NCBI GenBank assembly: GCA_017610525.1
Contig: JAFCBW010000041.1
Coordinates: 5,241-13,761 of the forward strand
Reading direction: 5' to 3'
Origin: Candidatus Nanohalarchaeota archaeon
Lineage (GTDB): Archaea > EX4484-52 > B79-G9
Length of the DNA stretch: 8,521 bases
Position 1 is the first letter of the stretch. Every line of letters starts with the position of its first letter. This document shows positions 1 through 5,673 of the stretch, piece by piece. A model generated the notes under the pieces. It saw nothing but the letters and a program-made list of their open reading frames with translations, did not search any database and had not been told where the DNA came from. Both the position numbers and the translations under genes were made by a program.

Positions 1-378
1 GAAACCAAGCAGGGATTAACAGCAAAAGACATCATGAACAAAAAAGTAACAACAACAGAAAAACGTAACCCTGTAAGCGAAGCAATCAGGACAATGAAAA
101 AATACGGCCTTTCACAAATACCTGTCACTTCAGCCGGCCTGATTGTAGGAAGCATATCAGAAAAGTCAGTACTGGACAAGGTAATTGAACTTGAAGACAC
201 AAACCTTTCAAAACTGAAAGTAGAAGACATAATGGAAGAAGCATACCCCACACTCAACGAGAATACCCCACTGAAAGCCATCCTGCCACTATTAAAACAC
301 AACCAAGCAGTAATCATAACAAAAAAAGAGAATATTCTTGGAATAATCACAAAAGCAGACTTATTGAAGGTTGTCTAA
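1..378 (+). CDS. CBS-pair protein, likely C-terminal part of an HTH-CBS transcriptional regulator (5' end outside window)
   Basis: The frame is open from base 1 and encodes 125 residues to a TAA at 376-378, so the N-terminus lies outside the window. Two CBS motifs are visible. The first starts at LTAKDIMNKKV (residues 6-16) and ends near GSISEKSVL. The second starts at VEDIME (74-79) and ends GIITKADLL (114-122). CBS pairs (Bateman modules) bind adenosyl ligands such as AMP, ATP or SAM. The combination GSISEKS plus a terminal ITKADLL, with the protein ending just after the second CBS, is typical of the archaeal family with an N-terminal Xre-type helix-turn-helix and two CBS domains. That HTH is inferred, because it would lie upstream. 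An internal ATG at 34 falls inside the first CBS motif and is not a credible start. The gene converges with the isomerase gene on the other strand, 88 bp away. Confidence 0.8.
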   Translation, partial: ETKQGLTAKDIMNKKVTTTEKRNPVSEAIRTMKKYGLSQIPVTSAGLIVGSISEKSVLDKVIELEDTNLSKLKVEDIMEEAYPTLNENTPLKAILPLLKHNQAVIITKKENILGIITKADLLKVV

Positions 379-466
379 TTCAAACATCCAAAAAACAGCT
401 ACATTACACCAAGAGGCACTTTTGTCGTGACTCTTATATACCTAGACTAATCTGACTACGAATATA

Positions 467-1033
467 TCAGCCCCGGCTGACAATCGAAACCTTAACCATC
501 TTGTCGCCCTGAGCAATCTTCAGAACAACATCCATTCCTTCTATAACCTGCCCGAACACCGCATGGCGCCCATCAAGATGCGGCTGTGGATCCTCAGTTA
601 TAAAGAACTGGCTTCCGCCGCTATTAGGACCCGAATTCGCCATAGACAGTGCCCCCTTTGTATGCTTCAATTCAGGATGAAACTCATCCTGTATCGCATA
701 TCCGGGACCACCAGTACCATCACCCTTTGGATCACCGCCCTGTATCATAAAGCCACGTATAACCCGATGAAATGTCAAACCATCATAAAAGCCACTCTCT
801 GCAAGCTTAATAAAATTTGCTGTAGTCACAGGTGCCCTTTTCTCATAAAGCTCAATCTTGATAACTCCCTTATCTGTCTCTATTACCGCCAATCTGTTTT
901 CTTCTTCCATAATATCACCCGCATTTCCATCATCATCTTTAACATCATCAGCCACAGGCGCATCACCTGAAGTACATCCAAAACTAAAAGACATCACTAA
1001 CAAAACAACCAAAAAAAGCATTTTCGAACTCAT
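467..1033 (-). CDS. Cyclophilin-type peptidyl-prolyl cis-trans isomerase, predicted surface lipoprotein
   Basis: The product has 188 residues from the ATG at 1033. It catalyses cis-trans isomerisation of X-Pro bonds and should assist protein folding outside the membrane. The core runs from about residue 47 to the end, with FHRVIRGFMIQGGDP (88-102; catalytic Arg90), GGSQFFIT (139-146) and LDGRHAVFG (153-161). The Trp that contacts cyclosporin in human CypA is His152 here (PHLDG), as in many prokaryotic cyclophilins, so low cyclosporin sensitivity is expected. The N-terminus is a short charged stretch, a hydrophobic segment MLFLVVLLVMSFSFGC (5-20) resembling a lipobox with Cys20, and then an Asp/Glu-rich linker. 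A longer frame from GTG at 1051 exists, but the ATG at 1033 gives a normal signal peptide and lies about 36 bp from a TATA-like TTATTTAATG (1064-1073, minus strand). The orphan gene is 41 bp upstream on the same strand, so the two may be co-transcribed. Confidence 0.9.
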   Translation of the reverse strand: MSSKMLFLVVLLVMSFSFGCTSGDAPVADDVKDDDGNAGDIMEEENRLAVIETDKGVIKIELYEKRAPVTTANFIKLAESGFYDGLTFHRVIRGFMIQGGDPKGDGTGGPGYAIQDEFHPELKHTKGALSMANSGPNSGGSQFFITEDPQPHLDGRHAVFGQVIEGMDVVLKIAQGDKMVKVSIVSRG

Positions 1034-1074
1034 AAAATTCACACAAGACACATTACAACAAAAACATTAAATAA

Positions 1075-1449
1075 TTAACCCACATACCCCAAATCCGGCT
1101 CTTTCGGCTTGACTTCCTTGATATTCATCGACTCCTTAAGCTTTTTTGCAGCATCTTTATCAGAATCTTTCAGGAGCCGATACGCGCTGACAAGATACAT
1201 CTCAGCAATACTTTTCCTCTCATCAGGCGTAGACGCGCGCGCCCTGTTAGCATTCACAATCAACTCATTCCCAAGCCGCACAGCATCAACAGGAGTAATA
1301 GCATATCCACCGATCAGCGTAGGCTTGCCTTCACCGGAAAAAAAACACATATCAACAAGAGGCGATCCCGGTTTCATAAGGCATGCAACACAATACCCAG
1401 TCACAAAATACCTCTTCAAATCAAGATTAAATTTCTTCACAAGACACAT
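1075..1449 (-). CDS. Hypothetical protein, 124 aa, with an N-terminal cysteine cluster
   Basis: I do not recognise this family. The start ATG at 1449 is preceded by a purine-rich GGTGGTGG (1455-1462, minus strand), five bases upstream, which supports the start. The N-terminal half has several cysteines (Cys2, then YCVAC at about 19-23, then MCFF near 35) in a small beta-like region. The middle, LIGGYAITPVDAVRLGNELIVNANRARAS, and the C-terminal half look helical (KSIAEMYLVSAYRLLKDSDKDAAKKLKES). The last 15 residues are rich in Lys, Pro and Glu and are probably disordered. The CxxC plus Cys pattern could bind a metal, but no full zinc motif is present. No membrane segment is seen. The gene is divergent from TBP (160 bp between starts) and sits 41 bp upstream of the isomerase on the same strand. 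Codon use agrees with the other minus-strand genes, which supports a real gene. Confidence 0.65.
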   Translation of the reverse strand: MCLVKKFNLDLKRYFVTGYCVACLMKPGSPLVDMCFFSGEGKPTLIGGYAITPVDAVRLGNELIVNANRARASTPDERKSIAEMYLVSAYRLLKDSDKDAAKKLKESMNIKEVKPKEPDLGYVG

Positions 1450-1454
1450 TTAGT

Positions 1455-1462
1455 CCACCACC
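1455..1462 (-). promoter_or_regulatory. Shine-Dalgarno site of the 124-aa orphan
   Basis: On the minus strand this reads GGTGGTGG, five bases before the ATG at 1449. It matches part of the GGAGGTGATC complement of the 16S 3' end. This is one of few genes here with a clear Shine-Dalgarno site. If it is used, transcription must begin upstream of it, so the TATA-like ATTTATACC (1513-1521, minus strand) is a better promoter candidate than the TTATTTAAATG at 1473-1483, whose start site would fall at about 1453 and exclude it. Confidence 0.5.
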
Positions 1463-1512
1463 ATGAAAGTAACATTTAAATAACTCAAAAATCCATTTGA
1501 GATTAAATTTAG

Positions 1513-1545
1513 GTATAAATCAACATATAATTTACAAATATTTAA
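1513..1545 (+). promoter_or_regulatory. AT-rich divergent promoter region of TBP and the orphan gene
   Basis: The 160 bp between the two start codons hold several TATA-like elements: GGTATAAATC (1512-1521), CATATAATTT (1524-1533) and AAATATTTAAG (1536-1546). Any of these could serve TBP, giving a 5' leader of roughly 25-70 nt that includes its Shine-Dalgarno site. The first is also readable towards the orphan gene. I cannot tell which is used. TBP promoters are often autoregulated in archaea, but no dyad operator is evident. Confidence 0.4.
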
Positions 1546-1597
1546 GAACTTACCCATACAAAACACTTCTTAAAATTGGGAAAAGTAAATTAAGAGA

Positions 1598-1603
1598 GAG
1601 GGG
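1598..1603 (+). promoter_or_regulatory. Shine-Dalgarno site of TBP
   Basis: GAGGGG lies six bases before the TBP start ATG at 1610, within a purine run AGAGAGAGGGG. Spacing and composition fit translation initiation and fix the TBP start. Confidence 0.6.
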
Positions 1604-1609
1604 ACGTTT

Positions 1610-2152
1610 ATGAGTGAAACAATTAAAATACATAATGTAGTTGCTTCATGCGGTACAGAATCAAAGATACCATTATCAAGGCTGGCGATGGAACTCGAAG
1701 GCACAGAATATGAGCCCGAACAATTCCCGGGACTGGTTATGAGACTCCAAAACCCGAAGGCAGCAGCACTGATATTCAACACAGGAAAAATCGTATGCAC
1801 AGGCACAAAATCACCAGAACAGGCAAAAGAGGCTGTCGGGAACATAATCAAAAAAATAAAATCCTTGGGAATAGACATCAACGAGATAGACGGACTCAAG
1901 ATCCAAAACATAGTAGCATCAGCAAATGTCAAAGCAGAATTAAACCTAAACCAAATCGCATTCCAGCTCGAGGGAACAGAATACGAGCCAGAACAATTTC
2001 CCGGTTTGGTCTATCGCCTCAATGGTCCAAAAACAGTATTTCTTTTATTCAGTTCAGGTAAAGTCATATGCACTGGCGGAAAATCAGAAGAAGAAGTCCG
2101 TGAATCCGTAGAGAAACTCAAGGTAAACCTAAAGGCCATCAAAGCCATATAA
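1610..2152 (+). CDS. tbp: TATA-box binding protein (TBP)
   Basis: This 180-residue protein is the general transcription factor that binds the TATA box and, with TFB, recruits archaeal RNA polymerase. It is the standard archaeal two-repeat saddle. Repeat 1 covers about residues 5-90 and repeat 2 about 96-180. Each carries EGTEYEPEQFPGLV(M/Y)RL and a (L/F)(I/L)F(N/S)(T/S)GK(I/V)(V/I)CTG(T/G)KS block. The four phenylalanines expected to kink DNA are present: Phe39 and Phe56 in repeat 1, Phe130 and Phe147 in repeat 2. Length and start are normal for the family, and a Shine-Dalgarno site sits six bases upstream. There is no long acidic C-terminal tail of the kind seen in some euryarchaeal TBPs; the protein ends LKAIKAI. 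The gene converges with the tRNA gene, 17 bp downstream. Only one copy is in this window. Confidence 0.97.
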   Translation: MSETIKIHNVVASCGTESKIPLSRLAMELEGTEYEPEQFPGLVMRLQNPKAAALIFNTGKIVCTGTKSPEQAKEAVGNIIKKIKSLGIDINEIDGLKIQNIVASANVKAELNLNQIAFQLEGTEYEPEQFPGLVYRLNGPKTVFLLFSSGKVICTGGKSEEEVRESVEKLKVNLKAIKAI

Positions 2153-2169
2153 CCCATAAATAAAAATAA

Positions 2170-2295
2170 AGCCCGAAAAGGGATTTGAACCCTTGACCGC
2201 GTGATATCTCGGTAAAGACTTGAGATATTAGAGATTTCTCGCGTACGAGTCTCGCGCATACAAGTCACGCGCTCTACCAACTGAGCTATCCGGGC
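2170..2295 (-). tRNA. tRNA-Thr(UGU), intron-containing
   Basis: The cloverleaf folds on the minus strand. The acceptor stem GCCCGGA/TTCGGGC has one G-U pair. The D arm is GCTC-AGTTGGTA-GAGC and the anticodon stem is CGTGA/TCACG. The variable loop is CGGTC and the T arm is AAGGG-TTCAAAT-CCCTT. Removing the 53-nt intron leaves 72 nt plus the discriminator U73 at 2170, with the anticodon loop CUUGUAA, so the anticodon is UGU for threonine. U73 is common in archaeal tRNA-Thr. The 3' CCA is not encoded and must be added by the CCA-adding enzyme. A BRE-TATA promoter lies upstream at 2335-2344. Confidence 0.93.
2206..2258 (-). other. tRNA-Thr intron (53 nt) at position 37/38
   Basis: The intron starts after A37 and ends before A38, the canonical archaeal site. 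The splice motif can be drawn as a bulge-helix-bulge: outer helix from the anticodon stem, a four-pair central helix CUUG (32-35) with CGAG (intron 3' end; one G-U pair), a 5' bulge UA^U and a 3' bulge AU^A. The helix on the intron side is weak (only the first pair is clear), so this may be a relaxed form. The intron also holds CUCG-UACG-CGAG (2238-2249) and a longer hairpin that overlaps the 3' splice site (see findings). It should be removed by the archaeal tRNA splicing endonuclease and the ends joined by RtcB. Confidence 0.85.
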
Positions 2296-2334
2296 ACTAA
2301 CTATATTTATACTTATTCTCTTACAACACCAAAA

Positions 2335-2344
2335 CATTATAAAG
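2335..2344 (-). promoter_or_regulatory. Promoter of the tRNA-Thr gene
   Basis: On the minus strand the sequence reads CGAAAA (BRE-like purines) followed by CTTTATAATG. The TATA centre is near 2340, placing the transcription start at about 2314, roughly 19 nt before the mature 5' end. A closer TATA-like stretch (AGTATAAATATAG, minus strand, 2299-2311) would place the start inside the tRNA and is less likely. Confidence 0.55.
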
Positions 2345-2436
2345 TTTTCGAACAACACACTCCAACCAAGCACACACTCACTAAACCAACACCCTGCAAA
2401 GACAACATCAAAACTATATGTTGTATCTCACAAAAG

Positions 2437-2446
2437 CTTATATATC
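2437..2446 (+). promoter_or_regulatory. BRE-TATA promoter in front of the RNA candidate
   Basis: CAAAAG followed by CTTATATATC is a good archaeal BRE plus TATA match. It has no protein gene downstream on the plus strand before the convergent nuclease gene. The expected start site is near 2467. A second TATA-like ACTATATATTG (2459-2469) would give a start near 2490. Both point to the structured segment at 2491-2622. Confidence 0.5.
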
Positions 2447-2460
2447 GATATGACGATATA
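2441..2460. repeat. Inverted repeat overlapping the TATA box
   Basis: TATATCG and CGATATA (2441-2447 and 2454-2460) are perfect 7-bp arms around the 6-base spacer ATATGA. The dyad overlaps the TATA box and lies just upstream of the predicted start site, a usual place for an archaeal repressor operator. AT-rich dyads also arise by chance, so this is tentative. Confidence 0.35.
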
Positions 2461-2490
2461 CTATATATTGTAATGTAGATTAAAAAACGT

Positions 2491-2622
2491 GGAGGGGATG
2501 CCTGAAACAAACAATTAGTCTAGCATAACAACCATCCTGGTAGGGTAGAAATAAATCCAACGGAGATACTCCGCTCATTTTCAAAAAATCATGGATTTCT
2601 ACCCATCCGGGCCCAAGTTTCC
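2491..2622 (+). ncRNA. Candidate structured non-coding RNA (family not recognised; strand uncertain)
   Basis: The 335 bp between the tRNA and the nuclease gene have no credible protein gene, but this part folds strongly. From outside in: GAAAC (2504-2508) with GTTTC (2617-2621); CCTGG (2536-2540) with CCGGG (2607-2611); a 2x2 loop; GGGTAGAAA (2543-2551) with TTTCTACCC (2596-2604), nine perfect pairs; then TCC (2556-2558) with GGA (2593-2595) after a bulge; and an apical hairpin CGGAG-ATA-CTCCG (2561-2573). A TATA box upstream supports the plus strand. On the minus strand it would be the 3' region of the nuclease mRNA, so the strand is not proven. It lacks recognisable RNase P, SRP, C/D or H/ACA signatures. 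The tiny frame ATG at 2498 (six codons) next to GGAGGGG is probably chance. Confidence 0.5.
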
Positions 2623-2628
2623 AAAAAA
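2623..2628 (-). terminator. Possible T-run terminator of the DHH nuclease gene
   Basis: On the minus strand six T residues occur two bases after the TAA stop at 2631-2633. Archaeal RNA polymerase ends at short oligo-T tracts without needing a hairpin. Further T6 runs on this strand at 2583-2588 and 2482-2487 could act as back-ups. Confidence 0.35.
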
Positions 2629-2630
2629 CA

Positions 2631-4082
2631 TTACTTCATCTGCTTGCCGACTTCTTCATCAACAATACCCAGAAACTCATCCAGACACTCTTTCCTGACC
2701 TTAGCACCCGCAGCAACATCATGACCTCCCCCCTCGCCACCTACTTTTCCAGACAACCTCATCGCCTTATTAAGCCTCAACCCCTTATAGACAAGACCCA
2801 TAGTCCCGCGCGCAGAAACCTTACAATACCCCGGATCATCATCACGCGACACAGCAATAATAGGTATCCTTTGATCCACTATCCTCGCACCGATCGCCAT
2901 CCCAATCACAACCCCGACAATAGTTGACTTAATCTCATCAGTCCTGAAAACCTGAATATTATCCATCTCACAAACCCCATCATCCTTCAGAATCTGCAAA
3001 CCCTTCGCAAGCAGCTTCCTGTGCTCCTGCAAAAAACAGCGCGCATCACAAAGAGCACCATCTCTGTCCCCAAGCACCACATCCAAACCGGTCTGCCACC
3101 GGTTATGCCTGCCGCAGGCATTCAAAAGCGTAGAAAACTCCATAGCATCTCTCGTCTCAGTACGCTCCGCCTCCCCAAGCAGTATATAAGTATCAGCAAT
3201 CAACCTATTGACAGCCCGCGCATTATACCCAAGAGACATGAGATGCGATATAAGACCAGTCGTAATCTCCTGCTTCTCCTCAATCCCCAGATCAACCCAA
3301 CACCTCATCCTATCTCCCTCATCATCCCCCGATCCAATCATACTCTCCACAAATCTCCTGGCACGCTCCTCAGACCCCGTAATACCCGCAAGATAAGGAT
3401 CAGACGCAAAAGACAACATCTTATACACAGGCCTCGTCTGCTTCCCAAAATACGACAAATCCTTAACACATCCAACATACTCACCTGCACCCTCATCAAA
3501 CATGACCTTATTAAGCCCCCGCAACCCGTCCCGCGTCTGCATATCACCAACAGCACCAACAATCGCAAGAGATGATAAATCCTGGCTATTCCCCGTCATA
3601 AACCTCGAAAAAAAGTAAGCAAGACCAGCTCCGCTAACATCCCTTGACCCGTCAACACCATAAATATGCGCATTCAGATGAAGCAAAAGATTACGATGCA
3701 CATCCCTGCAAGGCACATGATGATCAATAACAAGCGTAGTCCGGCAATCAAGAATCTCTTTCATATCACCAATCTGCCCTGACCCAAGATCAGTAAAAAC
3801 AATATTCTCTGTACTCATATCAAGAATCTCCTTGATACGCTGCCGGTCAAGCTGCCTAACAATATGAGTCTTCACAGGAATCCCAAGCCTCTCAAAAGTC
3901 TTATTCATAATCCCCGCAGAAGTAATGCCATCAGCATCCAGATGCGAAACAACAGTAACCTCCCTGAACCTCTTGATATCATCCTTCAGCTTCAAGACAT
4001 CCGCCTTCATCTTAAAAAGACTCCTGCAAACCCCATCAGAGTAGGCAGGATTATGCTCAGGAACCACAAAATTATCATCCAT
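2631..4082 (-). CDS. DHH/DHHA1 phosphoesterase, archaeal RecJ/GAN-like single-strand nuclease
   Basis: The product is 483 residues. The DHH catalytic motifs are intact: SHLDADG (46-52; His47, Asp49, Asp51), TDLGSG (97-102; Asp98), IDHH (119-122) and GAVGD (176-180; Asp180), which bind the two Mn/Mg ions. The C-terminal DHHA1 domain ends with GGEGGGH (448-454), which grips the nucleic-acid or nucleotide phosphate. The roughly 200 residues between the two domains are mostly helical. Length and architecture match the archaeal RecJ-like group (COG0608), which includes GAN, the nuclease bound to the GINS-CMG replicative helicase. Which paralogue this is cannot be told from one gene, as archaea often have several. 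A role in replication, repair or RNA processing 5'-3' exonuclease activity follows from the family. A TATA box centred 25 bp before the ATG at 4082, with no Shine-Dalgarno site, implies a leaderless mRNA. Confidence 0.9.
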   Translation of the reverse strand: MDDNFVVPEHNPAYSDGVCRSLFKMKADVLKLKDDIKRFREVTVVSHLDADGITSAGIMNKTFERLGIPVKTHIVRQLDRQRIKEILDMSTENIVFTDLGSGQIGDMKEILDCRTTLVIDHHVPCRDVHRNLLLHLNAHIYGVDGSRDVSGAGLAYFFSRFMTGNSQDLSSLAIVGAVGDMQTRDGLRGLNKVMFDEGAGEYVGCVKDLSYFGKQTRPVYKMLSFASDPYLAGITGSEERARRFVESMIGSGDDEGDRMRCWVDLGIEEKQEITTGLISHLMSLGYNARAVNRLIADTYILLGEAERTETRDAMEFSTLLNACGRHNRWQTGLDVVLGDRDGALCDARCFLQEHRKLLAKGLQILKDDGVCEMDNIQVFRTDEIKSTIVGVVIGMAIGARIVDQRIPIIAVSRDDDPGYCKVSARGTMGLVYKGLRLNKAMRLSGKVGGEGGGHDVAAGAKVRKECLDEFLGIVDEEVGKQMK

Positions 4083-4100
4083 AAAATCAATTTATCCACA

Positions 4101-4111
4101 AAATATATAAA
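4101..4111 (-). promoter_or_regulatory. TATA box of the DHH nuclease gene (leaderless)
   Basis: The minus strand reads TTTATATATTT, centred about 25 bp before the ATG at 4082. Transcription would therefore begin at or next to the start codon, which fits the lack of a Shine-Dalgarno site. Confidence 0.6.
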
Positions 4112-4165
4112 TAAACACCCTATCCAACTTGCCGAAAAATACAGCAAGCCAACACAAATACATCA

Positions 4166-4176
4166 CATATATAATA
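4166..4176 (+). promoter_or_regulatory. TATA box of the 104-aa orphan (leaderless)
   Basis: CATATATAATA is centred about 26 bp before the ATG at 4197. No Shine-Dalgarno site precedes the ATG (ACAAAATACACATC). This promoter and that of the nuclease diverge within the same 114-bp gap. Confidence 0.55.
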
Positions 4177-4196
4177 CAAAAAACAAAATACACATC

Positions 4197-4511
4197 ATGA
4201 AAATTGACATAATCTTCACAAAAAAAGAAAACACATCACGCGCAGTAATCTTCCTAAAAGACAGCACCAACAAAAACATTGACGCAACAGTTGCAGCAGC
4301 ATTCATAGGTCACGACCAAGAACTGCTATTCATCCCCGTTTCCGAAACCATACACTTCAACCCCGCATATCCCTCAGATGGAGACAACTATGTCTACCGC
4401 ATAGAAAAAGGAATCTACCATGCATCAGCCCACACACCCTTCGAAATAAAAAAGATGCAGGTATGGGCAAAAACCAAAAACACTAAAGCATCAAAAGAAA
4501 TCAGCCTGTAA
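4197..4511 (+). CDS. Hypothetical protein, 104 aa
   Basis: I do not recognise this family. The frame stays open for 333 bp upstream into the antisense of the nuclease gene, but the start at 4197 is chosen because a TATA box lies 26 bp before it and the upstream translation has no coding character. The protein begins MKIDIIFTKKENTSRAVIF. It is short, soluble and rich in predicted beta strands, with no signal peptide, no membrane segment and no cysteine. The middle has AAAFIGHDQELLFIPVSETI, then a Tyr/Asp/Pro-rich turn region (NPAYPSDGDNYVYRI), and a Lys-rich C-terminus. Possible DNA- or RNA-binding cannot be judged. Codons end mainly in A or C, like the other plus-strand genes. It stands 40 bp before the pilin-like gene, but that gene has its own TATA box, so they are probably separate transcripts. 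Confidence 0.65.
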   Translation: MKIDIIFTKKENTSRAVIFLKDSTNKNIDATVAAAFIGHDQELLFIPVSETIHFNPAYPSDGDNYVYRIEKGIYHASAHTPFEIKKMQVWAKTKNTKASKEISL

Positions 4512-4518
4512 ACAAGTA

Positions 4519-4530
4519 AGATATAAATAC
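4519..4530 (+). promoter_or_regulatory. TATA box of the pilin-like gene (leaderless)
   Basis: AGATATAAATAC is centred about 27 bp before the ATG at 4552, in the 40-bp gap after the preceding stop codon. No Shine-Dalgarno site is present (AATCATTATAC), so a leaderless transcript is expected. Confidence 0.6.
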
Positions 4531-4551
4531 TAAAAACAACAATCATTATAC

Positions 4552-5673
4552 ATGAAACCCGAAAATAAAGGAAGCAGCCAGATAGATTGGATTATGGGAT
4601 TTCTGTTCTTTATCATGATAGTACTCATATTCATATCATACACATCCTATATCTCAAGAACACAGCAGCCATACGAAACACCCCTCAAATCACAACTCAT
4701 TGACCTCTCGAAATCCGTAGAAAAACAAATCACCTGGACTACATACAGAGTGCCGCTCACAATAGAATCAGCATACACCCTAACCAACTACCCCCTGTCC
4801 ATAGAATACAAAATAAACCATAAGGCAAAAAACTCAACATACATCCTCGACAAAACAGGAACAATCCTAAGCACAGAAGTTGACATGGACGAATCAAAAA
4901 TTTACTGGACCTCAGACATCCACGAAGGCAAAAACACATTCTACCTGTTCTACATCACAGACTCACAACTCAATGAATCATCAAACACAACCAAAAACAA
5001 CTTCACAACAAACAACACAACCATCACAAACACACACATCTCAACTGAATTCGACAATTTCAGCATCTCATCGTTAATCTTTAACAGCATAGAATTTATT
5101 GACGGGGGCATACTATTAAACACCACAAAAAAACCGCTAATAATTAACCACACCATCAAAACAACCGCAAGATATCCAAAAAACACGACAGTCAGAATAT
5201 TCATGAACAGCAGTCATATAAGGATCCACACAAACGCCCCCGACAACTTCATATTGCACCTAAACAATTACCTAACCCGCTTTTACGTAGACGGCTCAAC
5301 GCTCATTTTCAACGGCAGCAACGAGTATTCTGGCATCACTAACTACGCTGACCTCTACAACAACACAGGCATCTCAGTCATCGGCAAAAGCATGAACATA
5401 ACAATAACAGACCCAGGCACCACAAGAGACATCCACATATTCAACGAGACAGACTTCGAAATATTCCTCCACACCGGCAGCTATGCAAACATGCTCAACC
5501 AAAGCGCAATCTATCCCTGCCCGGGTATTCTAATCGGACTGCCGGAAGAACTATCAGGCATAAGAGAAGACAAAATAAGCGAACTTGAAAACCTCTACTA
5601 CGATGAACTATCCCAAAAACTGCAAATAAACGACCTCGGCGTACTAGTAAGAATAGAAAATCCCGACTCATGA
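4552..5673 (+). CDS. Pilin-like surface protein with class III signal and DUF2341-like N-terminal domain
   Basis: The product is 373 residues. The N-terminus MKPENKGSSQIDWIMGF fits an archaeal class III (prepilin-type) signal: a charged leader ending Lys-Gly, then a polar Gln/Asp stretch, then one hydrophobic helix (about 13-30). Cleavage after Gly7 by a prepilin peptidase is the expected reading; an uncleaved N-terminal anchor is the alternative. Residues about 62-135 (YRVPLTI, LTNYPLSIEY, GKNTFYLFYI) resemble the DUF2341 beta-sandwich found in archaeal and bacterial surface proteins; this is from pattern memory and needs checking. The rest is beta-rich with many N-X-S/T sequons (for example NTT 145, NNTT 154-157, NTT 190, NTT 211), as expected for an S-layer-exposed glycoprotein. 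Only one cysteine is visible (Cys323). At 373 residues it is much longer than a simple pilin. It stands directly before the giant surface gene and shares its A/C-rich codon use. Confidence 0.7.
   Translation: MKPENKGSSQIDWIMGFLFFIMIVLIFISYTSYISRTQQPYETPLKSQLIDLSKSVEKQITWTTYRVPLTIESAYTLTNYPLSIEYKINHKAKNSTYILDKTGTILSTEVDMDESKIYWTSDIHEGKNTFYLFYITDSQLNESSNTTKNNFTTNNTTITNTHISTEFDNFSISSLIFNSIEFIDGGILLNTTKKPLIINHTIKTTARYPKNTTVRIFMNSSHIRIHTNAPDNFILHLNNYLTRFYVDGSTLIFNGSNEYSGITNYADLYNNTGISVIGKSMNITITDPGTTRDIHIFNETDFEIFLHTGSYANMLNQSAIYPCPGILIGLPEELSGIREDKISELENLYYDELSQKLQINDLGVLVRIENPDS

Noticed and set aside
431..441. TATA-like CTCTTATATAC between the CBS and isomerase genes
   Set aside because: The region lies between two convergent gene ends; on either strand it would only drive antisense transcripts. 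Probably chance AT-rich sequence.
1034..1051. GTG start six codons upstream for the isomerase
   Set aside because: The added residues MSCVNF weaken the signal peptide form, and no ribosome site precedes the GTG; the ATG at 1033 is the better start.
2491..2622. Reading the RNA candidate as H/ACA or C/D guide RNA
   Set aside because: There is an ACA at 2628-2630, but it is not two to three bases from a closed lower stem and there is no pseudouridylation pocket. No paired C and D boxes are present.
3021..3575. Long plus-strand open frame (184 codons) inside the nuclease gene
   Set aside because: It is antisense to the intact DHH catalytic region; the product is an Arg/Pro/Ile-rich sequence with no domain and no ribosome site. 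The strong strand skew keeps the antisense frame open.
3864..4196. Upstream extension of the 104-aa orphan
   Set aside because: The extension is antisense to the nuclease gene and crosses its promoter; the TATA box at 4166-4176 supports the start at 4197.
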